NCBI GenBank assembly: GCA_947095585.1
Contig: OX352763.1
Span: forward strand, 114,431,908-114,495,907
Reading direction: 5' to 3'
Length of the DNA stretch: 64,000 nt
Source of the DNA: Nephrocerus scutellatus
Lineage: Eukaryota; Arthropoda; Insecta; Diptera; Pipunculidae
In this document: piece after piece, positions 54,284-64,000 of the stretch
Layout of the letters: each line of letters opens with the position of its first letter
Numbering within the stretch: position 1 is the first letter of the stretch
Program-made: the position numbers and the translations under genes
The notes under the pieces: generated by a model
Seen by the model: only the letters and a program-made list of their open reading frames with translations
What the model was told of the DNA's origin: nothing
Database searches by the model: none

Positions 54284-55251
54284 ATGTTAAAGGCAATTCT
54301 TGGCTCCGAGTCCACAGAATCCACTGAAGACAGTGGTAGTTGTGGTGGTAGTTGTGTGGGTGTGGTTAGAGGAGGTGGTGTGGGTATAGGTTGGGTATCG
54401 TGTGAAACTGAACGGTGTAACTGTGGTGCCACAGCTGCTGGTTCGGCTAAATGCCACAGTTCATCGTCTGACAGGTCATCCTCGGGAGGTCGGAAAAGTC
54501 GCAGTTCGAAAAGCGTTTGTTCCAGTTCTTCACGCAAAATGTCCCACTCCAGTTCAAGTTCAATAAAGGGACAACACCAAAAGTCCATCTCGCCGGGCAG
54601 TGTCAGTTGCAATGCTATTAATGTCGACTTTTCAACATACACTGCAACACATCAATGGACAAAGACGCTCGAGTGTGCTGAATTTGTAGGAGCTAAGTGA
54701 GTTAACTACTAATCCCTTTTGTGTGCTTTTTGTTAACTCTCTTTTTGTTGGTTTTTTTTTCCATTTCAGGCGAAGCAAACACACTGTAGTCGCTTACAAG
54801 GATGCAATGTTTGTTTTCGGCGGTGACAATGGCAAATCAATGCTCAACGATTTGATACGTTTTGGTGTAAAAGATAAGTCTTGGGGACGGGCGTGTGCAA
54901 CCGGAACACCGCCAGCGCCAAGATATCATCACTCAGCAGTTGTCTATGGCAGCTCAATGTTCGTTTTTGGCGGATATACCGGCGATATTCATTCCAATTC
55001 GAATCTTACGAATAAGAATGATTTGTTTGAATACAAATTCCAGAGTGCAATGTGGGTAGAGTGGAAGTTTTCCGGAAGGTAAGAGTACAGAATTTTTTGC
55101 TAAGTTAATAATTTTAAAATCTGTGGTATTTCCTAGAATGCCCGTGCCACGATCTGCACATGCAGCTGCTGTTTATGATCATAAGATCTGGATTTACGCT
55201 GGCTATGATGGCAATGCCAGGCTTAACGATATGTGGACATTTAACTTAACT
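54284..55251 (+). CDS. LZTR1: LZTR1 exons 1-3: N-terminus and first Kelch repeats
   Basis: Exon 1 (to 54,696) codes for a Ser/Gly/Cys-rich extension (around [19 protein letters not shown]) and then [16 protein letters not shown], equivalent to the human HRW...DEFVGAR entry into the propeller. Exon 2 contains the NDLIRF and [15 protein letters not shown] repeat cores. Exon 3 (55137-55251) contains [12 protein letters not shown] and [15 protein letters not shown]. The intron phase is 2 for the first two introns and 0 for the third, which is 2.6 kb and holds LINE remains. Confidence 0.95.
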
Positions 55252-58200
55252 GTGAGTAGTATTGAATAAAATCTTCATCTTAAATCTTTTCACCTCTCGG
55301 CCGTCCGTCAACAACGCCTACCACACCATCTTCTTCGTAGTTCTGCAACGTTTGATTTGACTCATTCCCAAAGAGCTTGCTTCCTCCTCTACTGCCCTGC
55401 GCCACGTTTGTCTAGGACGTCCCGCTATTTTGCCTGCCTGGGTGAGCGGATTCCATTGGATGGCATATTTCGCAATGGAGTTGCCGTCGCGCCGTAGTAT
55501 GTGTCCAATCCACTGCCACTTTCTCCGTCGCACAATAATGTCTACATATAGGTTCTTTGCCCGTTCTCAGATAAAGTTCGTCGTTAGAGATACGATTGGG
55601 CCAAACGATTCTTAGACATTTTTTTACGAAAGTTTGCAGCATGCTTGTGATACTAGTGTCCATTTTCCAAGTGATTCCATGATTCTACGTTAGGGTCGCA
55701 ACTTGGCTCTTAAGCTGAGAACATTGCGTTTCCACACTTTTGATAGCATTCCGAATGCAGCTTTTGCCTTCCCGATTTAGACCACACATCCTTAGTATAG
55801 AAAGTTGTCAACTTTTTCGACGACTGCCTGTCCAGCAATGTTGAGTTGGAAGTGCTCAGGGCTTTTGATTTGGCTGTGTTTACCTTAAGCCACACTTTGT
55901 ACGCCTCAGCTTCTAGATTTTGGGCCATCAGATGAAATTCCACTATCCGGTGTGAAAGCACGCAAACATCGTCAGCATGGTCGGGGTGTTTTAAAGTAAA
56001 TTGTCATAGTCCATCCTATTCGAATGCTGCACGGACTACATCGCACTGAAAGGACTCCAGTGTTTATCAAACACTGGACCAATGATCCACAAAGTCGTAG
56101 TGGCCCGTTCGATGGCGGACTTGATAGAAAATTCCAGTTTAGCCGTTTACCAAGGATGACACCGATATATTTAAAGCTCACTAGAATATTCTAACATGGT
56201 GCCTTTGATGATGATAGGTCCCAAATCGACCAGTCTTCTTTTCGTGAAAGGCACTAGAAAGGTTTTGCAAGGATTGGTGGATAGCCCTTCACTATTGCAC
56301 CATTCTAAAACGTATAGTAAAGCATGACATGAATGACACTACTGATAGTCGTGCAGTGCTTACAACTAATAAAAATCGCCAAATTGTCCGGATAACCAAT
56401 AACGATGTAGCCTGATCTGTGAAGATCGACTAGAAGATTGTCAATGACTAGTAACCATGGAAAGCACTCCTCCTTGTGGACATCTCTTAACTGCAGTCAC
56501 AGACACTCCTCCCGAGAAGGAATAATATCTCGAATTCCAAGCATGGCACTTATCCAATGATTGGTCGAGTCTTTGATACACCAGCTGCTACTGATTGCCC
56601 TTGTAATAGAATCTTAGCAAGTGTTATCAAAAGCGCCCTCAATATCGAGAAAGGCACTCAAGGTCAGTTCCTTGGAACTAAAAGTTCCTTCTATGTTTTT
56701 AAGGGCACCTCTTCTGCTTTTGCCTTTCCTGTACACAAACTGACTTGAGTGCCGTGGGGTAGTCAATTCTAACCTGCCTCTAATATGAACATCAATAAGT
56801 CACTCCATGGTATTAAGGAGAGATGTGTTAGACTTATAAGTCTGTATGATCGCAGGCAGATCACTAGGCCTATTGCATGGTTTGGGGATAAATGTCACAT
56901 TTACCGTATGTACCCCCAGTTGTAGCTGGCTCTAATAAAGCGATCATACTCTGTAGGATGAGATCGACGGCTTTCTAGAGAAGCGCTTGAACGATCAACG
57001 TAACGAACGTATGGTGCTCGAGTAGACGAACCTGGGAAATGAACCTGGAGTAGGGTTCTGATTGTATCCTCACTGTCCGTCGTGCTGGTGCCATCGCCAT
57101 TTTTTAATAAACCTGCATAGTTTATCTGATCCTTATCTAATGCTTTTTGGATTCGTGCAGCTACTGGCATTTCGACAATGTTTTCGCAGCATTTCCGCCA
57201 TCTGGCGCCTTCGTCCCAGCACTTCGTGCGTATAGCAGAGTTGAGTCCAGGCGGAATGTTGTCGCCGTCGCCGGGGAAATATGCTGAAGCACACACTATA
57301 TTCTGTATTCCCCTCTCGGTCGGAACTTCAATCAACAGGGCCAGCAGGTCTTTCGTTATGAATTTTGGAATAGGAAGAAAGTTGATGTTCCTGCCGATCA
57401 AGCAGGCCCCCCTTGGCACTGGCTCATCAACTGGCATTTACAGATCAACTTACTTCTTCCATTCAGAGTTCGCATACTATCTACTAAGCACCCTCTTAGC
57501 CATGCATCCATCGGCGTATGCTGTTCCACCTTAGATTAGGAATACCTGAGGATAGGACTAGTCCGTTGCTTGAAACCCTCCTCCTTTACACGGGCTTGGG
57601 ATCGGCATGCTACCCTTGTAGCAAGGCCGAGCTGGAAGTAGTAGTAACTAACAGAGCTGCAAGTTGTTCGACTGCAGTGGCTCTCTCGTTATTTATCGGA
57701 CGAAAACCTATTGGGAGAGATGCTGCTGCTTTGTTAGTCGTTTACCATCCTCATTAAATATTGAAAGTAATGCGTTTGTTTATTTAATTAGAATGTAAAA
57801 GAAACTGTTAAAAGCAAATATACTTAACAACTTCATATATTTATTTAAAAAATAGGGAGAGAACCATCAATGGGAAGAGATCGAACAAAAAGGTGAACGT
57901 CCTCCGACCTGCTGTAACTTTCCAGTAGCAGTTGCACGTGATTGCATGTACGTATTTTCCGGACAGAGCGGTCTACTGATAACCAATTCCTTGTTTGAGT
58001 TTCACTTTAAGACAAAAACGTGAGTAATTTTAGTTTGTGGTGGTTTATTGTCATCCAATTTACATCATCTCTTCCCGGTTTTTGTTTTTTCTGTCTGCAC
58101 AGTTGGCGTCGCATTTCCAACGAACATGTTTTGCGTGGTGCCGCTTCGGCGCCACCATCCCGTCGCTATGGTCACACCATGGTTCATCACGATCGTTTTC

Positions 58201-59964
58201 TGTACGTTTTTGGCGGATCGGCAGATTCGACATTACCTAACGATTTACACTGTTACGACTTGGATTCGCAGGTCTGGTCGGTTATTACGCCGGAAGCAAA
58301 TTCCGATGTACCGTCCGGCCGTGTATTTCATGCGTCGGCTGTTATTGCCGATGCAATGTACATTTTCGGCGGAACGGTCGATAACAGTGTACGACGTGGT
58401 GACACCTATCGTTTTCAATTCTCCAGCTATCCAAAGTGTACGTTACGCGATGATTTCAGCAAATTCTTCAATGAGAAACAATTCTGTGATATTCAGTTTA
58501 TTGTCGGACCGGAAGAGATAAAAATCTTAGCGCATATTGCATTTGTTGCGGCTCGCTCAAAGTATTTACGAAATAAAATCCTGGCGGCCCGCGATGCACG
58601 CAATCAACACTTGGAGAAGTTGTTGGGCACATTGGATGTGCTGCCGTTTAACGATCGACCAATGTTGGAAGTTCGTCTATTGTCTGCAATGCCAGAAGCT
58701 TTCGAGATCATTTTGAACTACATTTACACAGATCGCATTGACCTCAAGGAATCGTATACGAAGAATGTTGTTATCCTTATTACGGATATATACCAATTGG
58801 CTGGACTTTTCCTAATGCCACGGCTGGCTCAAGGATGCATTCAGTATTTGGACTTTAAGATTTCCAAGCAAAATGTTCTTGAGGCGTTGTACAATGCCGA
58901 TCGGAATAGGTTGGTTGACTTTGCAATACCACAATGAATTGTATTCCTCAAATATGTGGTTTTTTTTTTCTTCATCCTGCCTTTAGCATTCAAATAATCA
59001 AAGATCACTGCATGCAATTTATAGTCAAAGATGAGAACTTCAACGATGTCGTTATGTCATCAGAGTTTACAGATTTGGATAAACCGCTGCTCGTCGAAAT
59101 CATTCGCAAACGCCTGAATCCGAGTAAGACGAATTTCGATCCATGTTTTGAGAAAAACGCTGGTAAGTAATGAGTTTAAAGTGAATTTTGAGTATTAGCT
59201 TCATGGTTATTACTTTTGGGCACAGGTACCACCCTCGAAAGTGACATGGCTGTCTTCTTGGAGTCAAGCGGCAAGGACTTTTGCGACATTAATTTGGTAC
59301 TGGAAGGTCAAGTGATTCCAGCACACAAATCGATTTTATCCGCACGATGTTCGTACTTTCAGGGAATGTTTCGATCGTTTATGCCGCCGGACAATACGGT
59401 GAATGTGAGTAGAATATGTTGAAGAGTTCGTTCTAACGGAGCTTGTTATTTTACTCAAGGCTTCGTCAAACAAAACGCGGTCGCTGTACTGTACAGCCTG
59501 CGATTCTGTTTGACGGAGCCTTAAAAAAAGATGTTTCTTTACAACGCCAACTTTTCCCACAGATTCAAATTGGTGAAATCTCTCCATCGCTGGAATCATT
59601 CAGTTCTTTGCTGCGCTACATTTACTATGGTGAGACGAAATTGCCGCCACAGGATGCCCTGTTTCTCTTCCAAGCACCCTGCTTCTATGGCCTGTCCAAT
59701 AATCGGCTGACATCATTTTGCAAATACGCTCTCGAACACAATATCATCTACGAGAATGTCTTGCAAACACTAGAAGCATCGGATATCACGAAAATGTACG
59801 ACATCAAGGATCATGCATTGAAGCTGATCGTGAAGGAGTTCCCAACAGTCGCACGGCTACCAAAAATTAGTTCGCTATCGCGTGAACTTTTGCTAGAAAT
59901 TATCCGAGCGGTGGCAGATTCCCAGGGTGAATTCCTAACGATAAGCATTAATACAGATCTTTGA
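54284..59964 (+). CDS. LZTR1: LZTR1, Kelch-BTB-BACK adaptor of CUL3 ubiquitin ligase; whole gene
   Basis: The join 54284-54696, 54770-55078, 55137-55251, 57856-58019, 58103-58909, 58987-59162, 59226-59404, 59563-59964 is one frame of 855 codons (854 residues; human LZTR1 has 840). Order: variable N-terminus, Kelch propeller from about residue 138, two BTB domains (FCDIQFIVG near 462; [10 protein letters not shown] near 680), each followed by a BACK region. [40 protein letters not shown] and RYIYYGE are family hallmarks. LZTR1 recruits RAS-family GTPases such as RIT1 and RAS to CUL3 for ubiquitination and so damps RAS-MAPK signalling. The start codon is the first in-frame ATG with coding sense; a second is at about 54,539. 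The intron 5 donor (AG|GTTGGT at 58,910) is weak but gives the gap-free family alignment. Confidence 0.96.
55280..55975 (-). mobile_element. LINE family A, copy 3, in LZTR1 intron 3
   Basis: The minus strand starts at the catalytic box (HADD instead of YADD, about 55,972), continues [20 protein letters not shown] and [12 protein letters not shown], and ends with [20 protein letters not shown] and [19 protein letters not shown] (55,533-55,340). It is the best-preserved C-terminus of this family in the window. Confidence 0.88.
55985..56920 (-). mobile_element. LINE family C, polymerase part, in LZTR1 intron 3
   Basis: The minus strand runs from a polymerase beginning near 56,920 through a GAFDN-type block (about 56,650) to [18 protein letters not shown] at 56,181-56,130. 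It parallels 26,640-28,340. It directly abuts LINE A copy 3 at about 55,975, which truncates one or both. Confidence 0.75.
56901..57437 (-). mobile_element. LINE endonuclease-linker open frame (178 codons)
   Basis: An intact minus frame. The N-terminal half, [18 protein letters not shown] and [12 protein letters not shown], is the middle of an exonuclease-endonuclease-phosphatase type LINE endonuclease. After an in-frame deletion it continues in the linker before the polymerase ([36 protein letters not shown]). The catalytic His end of the nuclease is missing. 57,440-57,760 upstream is probably the degraded 5' end of the same element. Confidence 0.8.
57856..58909 (+). CDS. LZTR1: LZTR1 exons 4-5: rest of propeller, BTB1 and BACK1
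   Basis: Exon 4 (57856-58019) reads [20 protein letters not shown] and YVFSGQSG. Exon 5 (58103-58909) continues [40 protein letters not shown], then BTB1 from [18 protein letters not shown] and BACK1 to [13 protein letters not shown]. In-frame readthrough of the donor would add only LVDFAIPQ before a stop. Confidence 0.95.
58987..59964 (+). CDS. LZTR1: LZTR1 exons 6-8: BTB2, BACK2 and C-terminus
   Basis: Exon 6 (58987-59162) encodes [20 protein letters not shown]; exon 7 (59226-59404) encodes BTB2 with [20 protein letters not shown]; exon 8 (59563-59964) encodes [34 protein letters not shown] and the end TISINTDL, stop TGA. Splice phases 2, 1, 0 match. Confidence 0.95.
59457..59522. repeat. 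66-bp near-perfect palindrome in the last LZTR1 intron
   Basis: AAGGCTTCGTCAAACA at 59,457 pairs with TGTTTGACGGAGCCTT ending at 59,522 (one mismatch), and the inner bases (CGC...GCTGTAC / GTACAGC...GCG) pair almost to the centre. The intron is only 158 bp, so the hairpin fills about 40 per cent of it. Confidence 0.9.
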
Positions 59965-60719
59965 AAATGGGTCTTTCTACAGCCAGCGTTGACTATGCTT
60001 CTGGCATGGCTGCAGATTGGTAATTCTGATTGCTAACGATGAACGATGTTGGGAGCTGGGAATACGAAACTTTGAAATTTCAATTTTTGTCCATTTTATT
60101 TTCTATTCTCGTTTTCTCTGTTTCTATTCTATATTTGTCTACCTTTTCTTCTTCTCTCTTCTCAATTTCTTAATGCTTTGTTTTTTTCCCAATCCTTTAC
60201 GCTTCTGAGAATACTCCGTCATGTTGCCAAAAAGGATGTTATCTTACAAATACTCTTACATATAAATTAGCTCAACAAACTGCGTTATAATAACATTATT
60301 GTGATATTTTGAGAATAATGTTTATTCTTATTCTCTTTCTTCATTCGTTTTGCTTTTAGTTATGTTTTTGAAGAAGTTATGACATCGACACGAAACGAGC
60401 ATTAAAAGCAAACGAAGTATTTCTTTAATTAAAACCACAACGGAAAACTTTTACGAATTATAATTACTTAAATTATGGTACTTTATGGTAATTTATTACT
60501 ATTGTTAATTATTTTGCATAAAATATATGAAGATGTTGCATTAGAGATTGATGATGATGATGAAAGTAGCACTGCGACTGAAATGTATGTTTGTTTATGA
60601 AAATTGCGTCGATATAAGTGCGCTTCCCCCTGACTTGTGCTATGGATACAGTACATATCCGTACCTATAACACTCCTTCCATACCAATGGCTGTTATGAA
60701 CTTAATGATATGGTGTGGG
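59965..60719. other. LZTR1 3' flank
   Basis: Presumed 3' untranslated region and spacer. AT-rich; ATTAAA-type polyadenylation motifs occur near 60,402 and 60,428, but none can be chosen with confidence. Confidence 0.4.
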
Positions 60720-62760
60720 TTCAGTGAATGCCGTGCAGACTCCTAGTTCCCGTGAGTTTCCATGTGGTCTCTCCTACACATTCGTTGAGAAGGTGTCGCA
60801 GGGCTTCCTCCGCTTCCCCACAAAGCCTGCAGCTGCCATCCTCTTCTAATTTTAATTTCTTTATGTGCCCCTTTAGTCCACAATGCCCTGTTAGGAAAGC
60901 CGACTTGTAAATGACTATCACATTACTTCTACTAAGTCGCAATATCGAGCGAGTTCCCCATCATTTCCTTCGCTTGTCGTAAGCCTGGGAGATTTTCCCA
61001 TCATACGGAAGCAGCTGCTTAACTTCAGAGTACTTTGTTCTTGGTCCATGGATTCCTACACCCCTGCCTTCTGCTTTCTTGTTGCTCATTTTGACTTCAA
61101 AGTTGTTCTTGAACTCAAGCTTTTGCACGGAATCTGTTTGGCTTAGTTTCCTTGGATTTGGTCTCTACCACTATATGTAGTGGGAGTATCCCAAGAATTG
61201 CCTCCATACCCGCCGTAGGCCAGGTTCTCATGGCTCCTGTAATTAAATACAGGACAGCATCTGCACTTTTCCAATTCCCTTCTCGTGGAGCTTAGCTTGG
61301 TTCTATTCTCCCATGCACATGCTCCTCACAAGGCGAATGCTATTCCTCCTTGTGGGCATCCTCTTGTTGTGCTCAAAATATTGGTTCTATCACCAAACAT
61401 GGTTTCAGCTGTTCCGATGCCCAGTATCTCGCACATTAATTTAGTGATTGTGCTGTCTACTTTTTCTATATTCAGAGCATTTCTTATCGCCTCATAAGAT
61501 GCCTTGTCGAATGCTCCTTCGATATCTATAAAAGGGCATAGCGCGATTTCCATACTGGTAACGGACCCCTCTACACTTTCCGTTAGCTCCCACAGTCCGT
61601 AGATCCGATCGCTCTGTGCGCATGTTGTCTGAAGTGTAGTGTTTCTCTTCCCAGTACTTCCGACCTTAACATTTTCGATAGTCTTTAAGATGAACGAAGT
61701 TATGCTAATTGGTCTACAGGACTTGGAATGTGTGGGATCTTTCTTCCCTGCCTTCGGTATGAATACCACCTTTGCCCTTCTCTAGCTTCTCGCGAGACCG
61801 CTTCTAAATATTCTTGAGAGGTGTGGAAGGAGATTTTTTAATCCAGCTTGCATGACTGCAGTGATTTCCCCGTCCACACCTGCCAATTTGTGGGGCTGGA
61901 AGCTTTTTACTGCCCATCGGATGCTTTGTTCAGTACAGACCTCCGAGGCTTTCTTCCATTCATTCTGTGCTGGTTCTTACCCATCTCGGGCTCGTTTCTG
62001 GGCACTGCGCTTCCCAGGAAGTGTGTTCCCAGGAGGAGCTCTGCTTCTAATTTCCTGTGAACTACCCGTTCTGGTCTATCAATGATGTCTTAATACTCTT
62101 AGCATCTTTTGCCATTGCTTTGTACAGTCTGGCAGACCTTCCTTGTTACGGATTTACGGAAGTTTCTGCGTTTGCCTCTTCTCATTTCTGTATTATATGT
62201 TGTGAGAGCCTCTCTGTATTGCTGCCAAATGCCCCTCCTCTTGGAGCTTCATAAGGAGTGCTCACCGTTTCACGCCCTATTCATCTCACTTACTACACAT
62301 TCCAGCTCTTTTGACCACTCTTTCAACTGAAACGTGTTCTACGTTGCATCTCAAAATGGCTTTGAAAACTTCCCAATTCGTCCTTCTAGGAGTTCTAATC
62401 GTGTCCTCCTCTACAAGTCCTCCCAATTCAAATAGGATTGTCCTATGTTTCGATAGAGTTGGCTTGGAGGAGACCCTCCACCTATTGAGTACTCGACTCT
62501 CTGTCGGAGTACCGAAGGTGATGTTTAGTACCTCTTCCCTAACCCTAGTTGCAAAAGTTGGTATCCTGACTACATTATATACATCTAGGTTTTCCTTCAC
62601 CAAAAACTCTACTCCTCTTATTTGTATCGGTACTCGGTACACTCGGTACCCCACTCTTCGTTGTGTACATTGGCATCACATCCAATCAGTAGTGGTTTAC
62701 TGTGCCTACGGCAATGGTCGACAAGTTTTTGCATCGATTTTTTCGATTTTACTTTTAAGC
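60720..62760 (-). mobile_element. LINE family C, longest copy, endonuclease to zinc knuckle
   Basis: Minus strand from 62,760: the end of the endonuclease (WRVSSKPTLSKHRTILFELG, about 62,490-62,430), a linker, polymerase text MVFIPKAGKKDPTHSKSCRP and ALCPFIDIEGAFDKASYEAI (61,769-61,490), TRGCPQGGIAFAL (about 61,360), degraded RNase H, and the terminal knuckle CRLCGEAEEALRHLLNEC (60,845-60,790). About 2 kb of a probable 3-kb body remains; frames are interrupted but open over 122 and 147 codons. Confidence 0.88.
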
Positions 62761-63013
62761 TATGACGATGTTTTCGACTTTCAATTTAGAGAAAATCAAC
62801 AGAAATACTTCTCCGGTTTTGGGTTTTAAATTGCAGTGCTTTGGTGTTTTAGGAAGGACTCTATGCCACGACAAATCGTGGTGTGGAAAAGCAAACAATG
62901 CGCTTAGAAATCTCACGTATTTATTATAAATAATACTCTTCATTGAATAATAGAACTTCATTACAAAAGTTATTGCTGTCCAAAACAATCAAAAGAAGAT
63001 ATGTGGAATGGTC

Positions 63014-63442
63014 CTACCAATCCATATCTTCTTCTACTGGTTGTTCCTGCCAATTCGTTTCCAACTTCAGTAAATCCATTGATTTCTCCAACAGGTCGCA
63101 TTGCATTTCCAGATCTTTACGTTGTCGCTCTTGATCCTTTATACATCCCTTGAAATTTTGAAGCCCTGAACTGTGATTCGATATGTCGTTGATTGTCTCG
63201 AGCAGCTCGTAGAGTTGTGGTGAATCTTTATCAACTTCTGGTTTAGCGTCGTCGAGCATCTCGCACAATTCACACAATTGGTTACAGATAAGGGAGAGTT
63301 GTTTGTTTACCATATGAGACTATAAAGAAAATGCATTCAAGTATAAAATATGTGCAGTTGTAACAAGAGCCCAAGCTCCTGCGAAACTAACCCAATCATG
63401 GAGGTCCTCCAAAGCCATGGATCCAATGTTTGTTGTATCCAT
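63014..63442 (-). CDS. Small acidic coiled-coil protein, two exons
   Basis: Exons 63442-63392 (17 codons, MDTTNIGSMALEDLHDW) and 63319-63014, split by a 72-bp intron with a GTTAGT donor and a TTTATAG acceptor, in phase 0. The product has 118 residues, is acidic and rich in Leu, Gln and Lys with heptad-like spacing (LSLICNQLCELCEMLDD; KDQERQRKDLEMQCDLLEKS) and ends in acidic EEDMDW. The joined short N-terminus and intact frame argue for a real gene. It resembles small coiled-coil subunits of multiprotein complexes in general, but I recognise no specific family. Confidence 0.75.
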
Positions 63443-64000
63443 TGTTGTAAGTATGTTTTTTTTACTTTCTTTATTTCTAATTTAAATTATTTGTTTGGAA
63501 ATGATATTAAAAAATGAAAATACATTAAATTAGGCAAACAACTAGGTTTCAACTTTGAATTCTTTTTTATTTGAATAGTTTATGGCACTGACAGTGTTTT
63601 TGTATTAAAAATAGTTCTGTTTGTTTGATTCCATGACATTTTCTAGAAAAACGTTTGTGTTTTGTTAAAAAAAGGCCCAGAGGATTGAAGTGTATGTTTA
63701 GTAAGTTGGTTACTTGATTAGTTGTTCTTTTGGTTGAAAAGTAATTTTCTCGTTCGGCCAACTTGTAGGCTTAAACTATAAATAAATTGATTTTTCTCAT
63801 GTTGAACCAACACGATCACCGTATTACACATTGCTGTCACACCGCCATACAATTCTATTTACATTCTAAGAAATATTTCATGGCTTGTGAATTATGGTGG
63901 ACAAAATTTTCATTGTTGGGTGATGATGATTTGATGAGTCAAATATCAGAACCATTGTCTGATTGTCCATTGTCTGAGACGCGCTAAAATAAAAAACAAT
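63443..64000. other. Window end, no supported gene
   Basis: A 66-codon plus open stretch at 63,787-63,987 starts with a non-ATG codon and has no recognisable domain. It could be an exon of a gene beyond the window, but there is no evidence for that. Confidence 0.35.

Noticed and set aside
54265..54642. 125-codon minus open stretch as a separate gene
   Set aside because: It lies wholly opposite LZTR1 exon 1, whose frame continues into a family-conserved segment.
57178..57534. 118-codon plus open stretch in LZTR1 intron 3
   Set aside because: Antisense to a LINE endonuclease-linker frame with clear protein similarity.
62311..62829. 172-codon plus open stretch
   Set aside because: It lies opposite the endonuclease end of LINE C; the minus frame has the recognisable motif order.
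1..64000. CRISPR arrays, prophage, bacterial operons or a new defence system
   Set aside because: The window is eukaryotic: spliced animal genes, SINEs and LINEs. The regular repeats seen are satellites or duplications without spacer structure.

Overview
The window looks like nuclear DNA of a dipteran insect. It is AT-rich, has GT-AG introns, and carries two confidently recognised animal genes: Ork1 (KCNK0), which reads like the Drosophila two-pore potassium channel, and LZTR1. Most of the rest is decayed transposable elements. The species cannot be fixed from sequence alone. I see no bacterial operons, CRISPR arrays, rRNA or intact free-standing tRNA genes.

Layout: 1-18,796 is repeat-rich intergenic DNA (LINE fragments, a nested SINE, satellites, MITEs). 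Ork1 lies on + at 18,797-42,069: a first exon, a 16-kb intron full of transposons, a compact block of channel-core exons at 35,120-36,202, a 3.9-kb intron, and one long exon for the cytoplasmic tail. Converging on it, with only 667 bp between stop codons, is a minus-strand gene of about 16 exons (42,737-52,179) for an alpha-helical protein of about 890 residues that I could not name. A 2.1-kb divergent spacer with two fold-back elements separates its start from LZTR1 (+, 54,284-59,964; 8 exons, predicted 854 residues). A LINE of about 2 kb follows on minus, then a two-exon minus gene for a 118-residue acidic, probably coiled-coil protein (63,014-63,442).

The genes share no obvious pathway. 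Ork1 is a leak potassium channel of excitable membranes. LZTR1 is a substrate adaptor for the CUL3 ubiquitin ligase acting on RAS-family GTPases. Mobile DNA falls into at least four LINE families (called A to D here, plus minor ones), one tRNA-derived SINE family with at least five traces, a deleted DD37D mariner-like element with intact ends, at least five remnants of a second mariner-like transposase, and several palindromic MITEs.

I found no convincing undescribed biological system. The best leads are structural: a head-only SINE copy with perfect target duplications, a deleted transposon whose frame stayed open, tandemly amplified LINE ends inside introns, direct repeats flanking the first Ork1 exon, long-arm MITEs beside promoters, and a kinase-site array in the Ork1 tail.
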